Source: an uncultured Rhodopirellula sp. (GTDB lineage Bacteria; Planctomycetota; Planctomycetia; Pirellulales; Pirellulaceae). Taken from it: 5,131 nucleotides of DNA. The first letter of the stretch is position 1. Every line of letters starts with the position of its first letter. Position numbers and translations under genes: made by a program. The DNA lies in assembly GCA_913061385.1 (NCBI GenBank), contig CAJXTM010000376.1:1-5131 (forward strand), read 5' to 3'. The notes under the pieces were generated by a model that worked only from the letters and a program-made list of their open reading frames with translations, had not been told where the DNA came from and did not search any database. Shown one piece after another: positions 1 through 5,131 of this stretch.

Positions 1-41
1 GTAAGGAGTCGTCGGCAGCGTCAGATGTGTATAAGAGACAG
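1..41 (+). other. Illumina Nextera adapter and i5 index left on the contig end (artefact)
   Basis: Bases 9-22 (TCGTCGGCAGCGTC) followed by 23-41 (AGATGTGTATAAGAGACAG, the Tn5 mosaic end) are exactly the Nextera read-1 transposase adapter. Bases 1-8, GTAAGGAG, match the Nextera i5 index known as S505/N505 and sit exactly where the index belongs in the library molecule. This is untrimmed library sequence, so genomic sequence begins at 42. Open frames starting at 25 and 27 begin inside the adapter; their first residues (MCIRDR, MYKRQ) are translated adapter. Confidence 0.98.
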
Positions 42-912
42 GAAGCACGGTGGTCGGCCTTTGCAACCAGTCGATGTTTTTACGCGTCTGACTCATGCAA
101 CCTTGAGAGACGGAATGGAACCGGCGATTTCATCGTATCTACTTTTCAAAGGTCGATCACGGTGGATGCCGAAGCGGCGTCGTGGGTACCCACTGCTGTC
201 AAGACGCTCGTGGATTTGATCGGTCAACAATCACGCGGTATCCTGAAATTCCTCTGCTGGAAATTAGTCGCTTTCAAGGTGGCCACTACATGAGCTGGTC
301 GGTGTTTAACACCTTTGGTAATGCTCGTTGTTGGGATTTTAAACTGGTTGAAACCTATCAGTTCCATGTCCGCGTTGAATCAGGCAGCCTGTCCCAAGTG
401 GAAGAAAATTGTCACTGCCCCGTCCAAACTCAGCGCTGACTGCCAATGCCATGCAGGTGACATGGTGGGTGAGGGGCAAGCCGATGGAAAAAGGGAAGCG
501 GGAAAATAAACCAGCCTGTCCTCGTGAAGGCAGATGCGATTAAAAATGCTTTCACATTGGGTTTTCAAAAACTGTGCATCAAAGAATTGGCCTACGAACG
601 ATGCTTTAAATATTTCAGGCAACTTTGTGGTTTGTGCACCATTGGCAAAGATTTTGATATTCGCATTACCAATTTTGTTGATCGGTGTAGGAAGAGTGAT
701 GCCCACAAACTTGATGGATTGCCACTGAGGTGAATCTTGCGATCAGTGTACTTCGCATCTTGCCGTTCAGTATGATGAATGACACGTGTAAGAAGTGAAG
801 GTACTCAACTGGGTTTTGTCTTCGGTAAGCCCAATGATCGAGTTCGAGGTGATTTTGATCAATGGAGCCGGTTCGTTGAGTTCCGAATCGCCTTGCTTGT
901 GTGTGGCGGGGC
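42..912. other. Region without a recognisable gene
   Basis: These roughly 870 bases contain only short, mutually overlapping open frames on both strands, and I recognise no protein family in any of them. The two most protein-like stretches are a plus-strand frame open from 107 to its TGA at 437-439 (about 110 codons) and a minus-strand frame open from 706 to 380. The minus frame starts with GTG and has no visible Shine-Dalgarno sequence. It can be read upstream to 912 with only two stop codons, which would fit a decayed gene. The two candidates overlap on opposite strands at 380-439, and neither has a good start signal. The region lies directly downstream of the kinase gene and shows no convincing GC hairpin with a T tract, so the operon's end is not marked. 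It could be a long intergenic region, pseudogene remains, or a small unfamiliar gene. Confidence 0.5.
301..313. repeat. Short perfect inverted repeat (GGTGTT-T-AACACC)
   Basis: The 13 bases GGTGTTTAACACC are a perfect palindrome of two 6-bp arms around a single T. This size would suit a dimeric repressor site. The one-base loop makes it unlikely to be an RNA hairpin terminator. No clear gene start lies beside it, so its function is unknown and chance occurrence is possible. Confidence 0.25.
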
Positions 913-2715
913 TCAGGAGTTTTTTCTACCAGGGAGGCCGGTAGGGGCACGCAGCATGAAGGTGGCCCCTCCACCAGCAGTTGGTTCGTAGGTTAGCGTG
1001 CCACCGTGGGCATTCGCGGTCTGCCTGGCCAATGCTAAACCAAGTCCAACTCCCGCAGCGGTTTCAGCTGCCTGTTCCGCAGATTTGCTGAATGGTTGAA
1101 AAATTTTGTGCTGTAATGCTTCGGGCACGCCGGGACCGTGATCTGCGATGGTGATTACCACAGCTTGGTCCGCAATTTTTGCGATCAAGTGGACCCTCAA
1201 GTCACTTCCCGATTTGGCATACTTGGCGGCATTGTCGACCAGATTGAACAGAACCTGTTCCATTGCCGGGGGGTCTGTTTTCCACTGTCCCTCAGCAGGT
1301 GAGCTGATTTCAAGGGTCATGCCGCATTGTTTCAATCGCCCAGTCAGACGTGGTGAAATACGGTCAATCCAGTCACTTAGAGATATGATTTCGGTCGCAG
1401 GAATGCTGGAAGTTCGTTCGAGTTTAGAATAGCGGAGTACATTGTCGATCAAATGTGTTAGACGATCTGATTCCTGTCGCAGTGTTTCCAGGTACTCCTT
1501 TCGGTCAGCAGGATCGCTAACCATGTCGCGAGAGAGCAGGTCCGTGTACAGTCGGAATGTGGTGAGGGGGGTTCGTAATTCGTGCGTTACCGCTGACACA
1601 AAGGTCGCTCGACGCTCGCTGAGTGCAATTAATTTTTGTAGGAATATTGCGGCAATCGCTGCCGCTGCAATCAGAGTGAACCATGCGATTAGCAGGGCCT
1701 TGTGGGTGGGTGACCATGCATCGACGGCAGACCCAAGGTTGGGTGTAACCAATCGAACTGGTAAAGCCGCAAGGGTAACGGCGGGATCAAGATGATCTTC
1801 ACCTCTGACAGGAAGGAAGTCCGCGTCCGGCAGCAAGTCGATGATGTCTGTTGCCATTGATGACTTGAGTTGTTCCCAGTCAACCCACACGCCCTCCAGA
1901 CCATCTGCTTCCTCTTGACTCGGGCGGACGACCAAGAGTTCGTCGTTTACCCATACGGTCATGAGACGCTTGCCTGAGTTGCCCCACTGTTTGGGTGCAG
2001 ACCGCATGGCATCCTTATCAAGAGTTTCATCCAAAGTGCTTTCGCTTTGTTCAGCTTGCTCTTGATAGTTAAAGGCCATTTGCTGTTGCACTGCCATGTT
2101 GCGATTCCGTAACTCCAGATCGCCGCTGGGCAACTGCCAGTTGGGTAGAACCAGTGAGTCTATGTTCTCTTGTCTGTTGTATTGCAGATTACTGGCATAC
2201 AGGTTCACCTCATTGGTATAGTTATCTTGCGCTATGTTTGGTTCAAAAAGTTGGTCCACGTTTGGCAGCAACTGATTGACTGCGTCCATAATCGCACTTG
2301 CGGAAACAGTTTCGGGTAACGTGACCAACTGTTCTGATTTACTGCCCTTGGTCTCTCCCACGGGGACAGTGAATTCAGGTCGGAACTGGTTTTTTGTTCC
2401 GTCTGCAGCATCTCGAATGGTGAATCGCTCTTTAATAAAAAGATTCTCAGAATCCTCTGTAAATTGATTTCGTAATGGTTCAAGCAGGGTTGCAATGAAA
2501 GGACCGAGTCGAGAATCAAGTCTCCACAATGCAACGACTGTGTCTTGATGCAGGCTTTCGCGTTGTTGGCTCGCTTGGCGCTCATCACTCAACCGGAGCG
2601 CGTGTTCAGAAAGACTGACAAGTCCGATGGTGACGCAGGCGAGTATCAGCGTGAACAGACACCAGATGGCGTGGGGACGCGAAAGTTTGCGGCCAGCGAT
2701 ATGTTTGATGGTCAT
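913..2715 (-). CDS. Membrane-bound sensor histidine kinase, HAMP-less
   Basis: This 600-residue protein is a transmembrane sensor kinase that should autophosphorylate on histidine and pass the phosphate to the regulator encoded just upstream. One membrane segment lies at about 16-35 and another at about 340-360, leaving about 300 residues (36-339) outside the cytoplasm. That region matches no sensor fold I recognise and is rich in Asn and Gln at 152-223. The HisKA H-box follows TM2 almost directly (SAVTHELRTP, His378), with no room for a HAMP domain. The HATPase_c domain is complete: N-box NLVDNAAKYA with Asn491 and Asn495, G1 box DHGPG (525-529), F box IFQPF (538-542) and G2 box GVGLGL (555-560). 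All residues needed for kinase activity are present. Its ATG overlaps the stop of the response regulator gene as ATGA (2712-2715), which implies translational coupling and a cognate pair. It is the last gene of the apparent operon. The kinase call is near certain; the signal is unknown. Confidence 0.97.
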   Translation of the reverse strand: MTIKHIAGRKLSRPHAIWCLFTLILACVTIGLVSLSEHALRLSDERQASQQRESLHQDTVVALWRLDSRLGPFIATLLEPLRNQFTEDSENLFIKERFTIRDAADGTKNQFRPEFTVPVGETKGSKSEQLVTLPETVSASAIMDAVNQLLPNVDQLFEPNIAQDNYTNEVNLYASNLQYNRQENIDSLVLPNWQLPSGDLELRNRNMAVQQQMAFNYQEQAEQSESTLDETLDKDAMRSAPKQWGNSGKRLMTVWVNDELLVVRPSQEEADGLEGVWVDWEQLKSSMATDIIDLLPDADFLPVRGEDHLDPAVTLAALPVRLVTPNLGSAVDAWSPTHKALLIAWFTLIAAAAIAAIFLQKLIALSERRATFVSAVTHELRTPLTTFRLYTDLLSRDMVSDPADRKEYLETLRQESDRLTHLIDNVLRYSKLERTSSIPATEIISLSDWIDRISPRLTGRLKQCGMTLEISSPAEGQWKTDPPAMEQVLFNLVDNAAKYAKSGSDLRVHLIAKIADQAVVITIADHGPGVPEALQHKIFQPFSKSAEQAAETAAGVGLGLALARQTANAHGGTLTYEPTAGGGATFMLRAPTGLPGRKNS

Positions 2716-3422
2716 GCGGGTTCGACCAATTCTGAGTCAATCATGTAGCCTTTGCCCCGAATCGTTTTGATAGTCTCAGCAGCGCCGCACACATGGGTGA
2801 GTTTTTCTCGTAATCGAGCGATGTGCATGTCGACTGTTCGTGTGGTGACACCTTTTGCGTCAATTTGCCAGACGCCTTGTAGCAGCTCAGTTCGGTCGAT
2901 CGCTCTACCCGGGTTCCTGCTCAGGTAGTCGAGCAGCGAGCACTCACGCTCCGACATGATTTGTGTCAAACCCGAATTAGATTTGATTTCACGGCTGTTC
3001 CAGATGATTTCTCCATTTGGAAGTGAAAGCGACGGGTTTTGTGCTGAGCGTGCCGGAGAGCGACGTAGTACGGCTTCTACACGCGCAAGCAATTCATCGA
3101 CACTGAATGGCTTAACCACGTAGTCATCAGCACCCAAGCGAAGTCCCTTGATGCGATCTTGTTCTTCCCCTTTGGCAGTCAGAATGATTACGGGAAGAGT
3201 TGGCTTCTGTGTTCGAATTTCAGACAGCACGTCCAGTCCGTGTCCACCAGGTAAGACCAAATCAAGAAGCACCAAGTCACATGGCTTCCCGATTGCTTTT
3301 GTGATTCCTGTGTCAGCTCTGTCTGCTTGCCAAACGACGTGCCCGGTGGCTTTGAGCGAATCAACAATTCCGCGGCGGATGGCCGGATCATCTTCGATTG
3401 TAAGGATACAAGGGGCTGCCAT
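2712..3422 (-). CDS. OmpR/PhoB-family two-component response regulator
   Basis: This 236-residue DNA-binding response regulator has the usual family length. The receiver domain (about 5-118) has the acidic pocket Glu10-Asp11-Asp12, phosphoacceptor Asp54 in LVLLDLVLPG, switch Thr82 in IILTAKG and Lys104 in VVKPFS, so it should be phosphorylated normally. A linker at about 122-135 leads to a winged-helix output domain (about 136-230), with a recognition helix near 193-208 (TTRTVDMHIARLREKL) and the wing signature IRGKGYMI (221-228). It most likely acts as a transcription factor that dimerises on tandem direct repeats. The gene follows the thioredoxin-like gene by 41 bp and overlaps the kinase start by 4 bp. 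The ATG at 3422 gives the expected N-terminus; no other ATG, GTG or TTG start was seen in frame between it and the preceding gene. It has no Shine-Dalgarno sequence; the leader instead carries the pyrimidine run CCTCCTC. The specific orthologue (PhoB, PhoP, CreB type) cannot be assigned. Confidence 0.97.
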   Translation of the reverse strand: MAAPCILTIEDDPAIRRGIVDSLKATGHVVWQADRADTGITKAIGKPCDLVLLDLVLPGGHGLDVLSEIRTQKPTLPVIILTAKGEEQDRIKGLRLGADDYVVKPFSVDELLARVEAVLRRSPARSAQNPSLSLPNGEIIWNSREIKSNSGLTQIMSERECSLLDYLSRNPGRAIDRTELLQGVWQIDAKGVTTRTVDMHIARLREKLTHVCGAAETIKTIRGKGYMIDSELVEPA

Positions 3423-3463
3423 GTCGATTACCGTGAGGAGGAAAGCCTGAGTTATATCTTTTT

Positions 3464-4777
3464 CTAGTTGGCCGGTGTTTTCAAGACTTCTGTTGCTGAA
3501 ATGTTGATTACCTCGGTGGTGTGTCGTCCCCTGCTATCCAATGCAATGAAACGATCCTCACGTGATAAGCCCAGCCATGGATCATTGAGAGGCATTAAAA
3601 ACAGTTCTTTGTAAATTCGCTGGGTCAGGTCCTCATAATCTCCAGTTTGTGCATCATGTGTGTACCAGTCGTCTAGTTTAGGCTGGAGTCCGTAGAGATT
3701 GAAGAAAGAGTCCTGTTCTACTCGTGGTTCCACCGCATCCACCATTCTAAAGAGGGGTAATTCGGCCGCCATCTTTAAAGGGGCGAGCCTCATTGCCGCG
3801 GTGGCATTCGAAGGTTCCTTGGGTAGCCCTGCTAGGGTGGGTAGCCCTGCTAGGGTGGGTATATCTGCAGTCAATCGCAATTCCTCGGCTGCATTTTTCC
3901 ACCGTGGGTCAAGTGGATTCAGGTCTTTCACCATCTGGCTTGGAAGAATGGTGAGTTTGCATCGCTGTCGTCGTCGCTGTGCACGGTCACCGTGCCAGTG
4001 TTGCACTTGCTGCTTACGAGCCTCTTGAGGAAGTAAACTGATCTCATGGTGCAGTTCCGATACAGACTGCATCCAACGAATGAATTCGGCAGGAGTCACC
4101 AAGCCAGGCAATGCGTCAATGACTTGTCCGTGCCCGCTTAGCACAAGGTGCACACTGTTTCCAATGATTGGCTGACGAAGTTTTTTTCCATTGCCAAAAT
4201 CAATGGTTGCTATTGGAACATCACGTACGGGTTGCCAGTGCAAAATAAATTGATGACGAAGCAAATCCGCAATCTGGGGTTTTGTGTAGAGCACTTCTCT
4301 GAAAAATCGGCTATTGGCACAACTCAAATCCTCATCAAGCTTTCCCAGCAGACGGAGGCTTAGAACGGGGCGTTTGAGTTCAGTGGATCGAGCTAATGCT
4401 GTCGCTAAAGATTTGTACCAGAAAAGCTGGCAAGTTCGTGCCTGCTTCTGACCTGCGATCATATCGAGTCTTTTGTCGATTAGTTCCAACTGACTTGGAC
4501 CTGCACCCCTCTGGTTTCCGTTTTCCCAAGAGTTGATAGCGGCGACTAAACCAGCCGGACCAAGCTTTCTAAGCTGGTTCGTAACTTGATCAAGTTCGTG
4601 GAGTTGTTCGCGGGTGAGGTTTTGACACGCTGTGATGGATAACATTCTGGCTGCCAGAGGATTAGCCTGCTCTTCCTCAGCCTTTGATTCGTGCGGCCCG
4701 CAGCCGGGAGCGATGGAATCGACCATGCAAAATGGTAGAACTACGATTAACGACCACAGCCAAGTTCGCTTGTTCAT
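3464..4777 (-). CDS. Exported thioredoxin-fold-like protein with CxxS motif
   Basis: This 437-residue protein begins with a Sec-type signal peptide: Lys3-Arg4, then a hydrophobic stretch at about 6-19. It should act outside the cytoplasm. C26 in SIAPGC lacks a good lipobox, so lipid anchoring is uncertain. Residues 134-236 resemble the thioredoxin-like superfamily: a KRPVLSLRLLGKLD strand, an active-site-like loop, a helix and strand (LLRHQFILHWQPV), then IIGNSVHLVLSGHGQVIDALPG, the usual strand-turn-strand before the last helix. Where CxxC is expected the sequence is Cys153-Ala-Asn-Ser156, a CxxS, so only one active-site thiol remains. Other cysteines are C51, C116 and C273. A basic patch (DRAQRRRQRCK, 264-274) and an unfamiliar C-terminal region follow. 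An 18-bp tandem duplication adds the sextet TLAGLP twice at 308-319. The ATG at 4777 has a strong AAGGAG at 6-nt spacing. It is the first gene of the operon with the regulator and kinase, which suggests a sensing or redox role for that system. The fold assignment is by eye. Confidence 0.85.
   Translation of the reverse strand: MNKRTWLWSLIVVLPFCMVDSIAPGCGPHESKAEEEQANPLAARMLSITACQNLTREQLHELDQVTNQLRKLGPAGLVAAINSWENGNQRGAGPSQLELIDKRLDMIAGQKQARTCQLFWYKSLATALARSTELKRPVLSLRLLGKLDEDLSCANSRFFREVLYTKPQIADLLRHQFILHWQPVRDVPIATIDFGNGKKLRQPIIGNSVHLVLSGHGQVIDALPGLVTPAEFIRWMQSVSELHHEISLLPQEARKQQVQHWHGDRAQRRRQRCKLTILPSQMVKDLNPLDPRWKNAAEELRLTADIPTLAGLPTLAGLPKEPSNATAAMRLAPLKMAAELPLFRMVDAVEPRVEQDSFFNLYGLQPKLDDWYTHDAQTGDYEDLTQRIYKELFLMPLNDPWLGLSREDRFIALDSRGRHTTEVINISATEVLKTPAN
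3821..3856 (-). repeat. In-frame 18-bp tandem duplication inside the thioredoxin-like gene
   Basis: The plus-strand unit GGGTAGCCCTGCTAGGGT occurs twice, exactly and without a gap, at 3821-3838 and 3839-3856. Because 18 bp is six codons, the reading frame is kept and the protein shows TLAGLPTLAGLP at 308-319. Perfect identity, including the wobble bases, points to recent duplication by slippage. The position lies outside the thioredoxin-like core, in what looks like a linker, so the change is probably tolerated. Confidence 0.95.
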
Positions 4778-4965
4778 TACTGACTCCTTGATTTCATGTC
4801 TTCAACGTCGGCGATTTGCTCGACACTGCTATGAAATCCTAGACGCCATTCACTGCTTACGCGGTAACGTCTTTGTAACGCGAAGTTGGCACTTGGGGTG
4901 GGAGAAACGCCGACAAACAGCATGCGTCGGTACGTAATCTGATGTTTTTCCGCTGTTGCTGCCAC
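4777..4965 (-). CDS. Possible small ORF (62 aa) coupled to the operon; doubtful
   Basis: This minus-strand frame starts with GTG at 4965, preceded at 5-nt spacing by a Shine-Dalgarno-like CAAGGGA (4971-4977). It encodes 62 residues and ends with TAA at 4777-4779. The last A of its stop is the first base of the next gene's ATG (TAATG), an arrangement typical of translationally coupled genes. The product has many Arg and Ser residues, no membrane segment, and nothing I recognise; the frame stays open upstream to about 5007. Against it, the ORF spans the candidate regulatory repeat at 4863-4880, and an ORF this short can arise by chance. It may be a leader ORF, the tail of a decayed gene, or noise. 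Confidence 0.25.
   Translation of the reverse strand: MAATAEKHQITYRRMLFVGVSPTPSANFALQRRYRVSSEWRLGFHSSVEQIADVEDMKSRSQ
4784..4789 (-). promoter_or_regulatory. Strong ribosome binding site of the first operon gene
   Basis: On the minus strand the leader reads TCAAGGAGTCAGTAATG. The AAGGAG core lies 6 nt before the ATG at 4777, which is near-optimal spacing and fixes that start codon. The two downstream genes lack comparable sites, so the first gene may be the most strongly translated of the three. Confidence 0.85.
4863..4880 (-). promoter_or_regulatory. Candidate response-regulator operator: 7-4-7 direct repeat
   Basis: On the minus strand the sequence CGTTACA-AAGA-CGTTACC has two 7-bp direct half-sites separated by 4 bp, giving an 11-bp period. 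OmpR/PhoB regulators bind such tandem head-to-tail repeats, one monomer per helical turn; the Pho box has the same 7-4-7 layout. The repeat lies about 85-105 bp upstream of the operon's first ATG, a sensible place for autoregulation by the regulator encoded in the operon. A weak -10-like TAGGAT lies downstream at 4841-4836, with no good -35, as is common in activator-dependent promoters. The repeat is seen directly; its role is inferred. Confidence 0.4.
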
Positions 4966-5034
4966 AACGATCCCTTGCAGCTCGTTGATCGCGTTGGGGC
5001 GTATTGGCTACCTGTGTTGCCTATTGCTTGCACC

Positions 5035-5131
5035 GGTTGCCACTGAAACTCACGGTTGCCACTGGCCACGGAAACTCACTGGCCACGGAAACTCACTGGC
5101 CACGGAAACTCACTGGCCACGGAAACTCACT
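5035..5131. repeat. 17-bp tandem repeat array running off the contig end
   Basis: Four identical, gapless copies of GGCCACGGAAACTCACT occupy 5064-5080, 5081-5097, 5098-5114 and 5115-5131, and the last copy ends exactly at the window end. Two degenerate pieces precede them: GGTTGCCACTGAAACTCAC (5035-5053) and GGTTGCCACT (5054-5063). The perfect copies show recent expansion beside a decayed edge, the usual look of a minisatellite. The array probably continues past the contig, and its unresolved length may have stopped the assembly here. There are no spacers, so it is not CRISPR. The unit length is not a multiple of three, which argues against a protein repeat. Confidence 0.97.

Noticed and set aside
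25..293. Plus-strand open frames starting at 25 and 27
   Set aside because: Both start inside the Nextera adapter, so their N-termini are artefactual, and the remainder matches nothing recognisable.
869..890. Possible terminator hairpin after the kinase gene
   Set aside because: The 7-bp stem around an 8-base loop has an A-C mismatch in the minus-strand RNA and no T tract follows, so it does not look like an intrinsic terminator.
1148..1795. Plus-strand ORFs inside the kinase gene
   Set aside because: They are antisense shadows of a kinase whose catalytic motifs are intact; they have no domains or start signals of their own.
3148..3450. Plus-strand ORF antisense to the response regulator
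   Set aside because: It lies opposite well-conserved receiver-domain coding sequence and is Ser/Arg-rich with no recognisable fold. The GAGGAGG at 3435-3441 on this strand has no suitable start codon just downstream.
4697..4777. Lipoprotein signal in the 437-aa protein
   Set aside because: Cys26 is preceded by IAPG, which lacks the usual Leu at -3, and an Asp interrupts the hydrophobic stretch. I kept a general signal peptide call only.
5035..5131. CRISPR array
   Set aside because: The 17-bp units are directly adjacent with no spacers, and no cas gene is present.

Overview
The window looks like one end of a contig from a metagenome or short-read genome assembly, most likely from a planctomycete or close relative (Planctomycetota, possibly Pirellulaceae-like). 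That placement is an inference. It rests on an exported thioredoxin-like protein with a CANS motif, and on a HAMP-less histidine kinase whose H-box region reads RRATFVSAVTHELRTPL. Base composition is mid-GC. No rRNA, tRNA, transposase, CRISPR array or complete mobile element is visible.

Layout. Positions 1-41 are not biological: they are an Illumina Nextera i5 index plus the read-1 transposase adapter. Positions 42-912 hold no gene I can name, only short overlapping open frames and one small palindrome. From 4777 down to 913 three genes lie head to tail on the minus strand, forming one probable operon. In transcription order they are an exported thioredoxin-fold-like protein with a CxxS site (4777-3464), an OmpR/PhoB-type response regulator (3422-2712) and a membrane sensor histidine kinase (2715-913). 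The regulator and kinase overlap by ATGA; the first two genes are 41 bp apart. Upstream of the operon (4778-5131) are a strong Shine-Dalgarno sequence, a 7-4-7 direct repeat with 11-bp periodicity of the kind OmpR/PhoB regulators bind, a doubtful small ORF ending in TAATG at the first operon gene, and a 17-bp tandem repeat array that runs off the end of the contig.

How it may work together. The kinase has a roughly 300-residue region predicted to lie outside the cytoplasm, which does not resemble a sensor domain I know. The exported thioredoxin-like protein encoded just upstream is a plausible partner or co-sensor in the same compartment. The kinase would phosphorylate the regulator at Asp54. 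The regulator may in turn bind the direct repeat and control its own operon. The signal and target genes cannot be read from the sequence.
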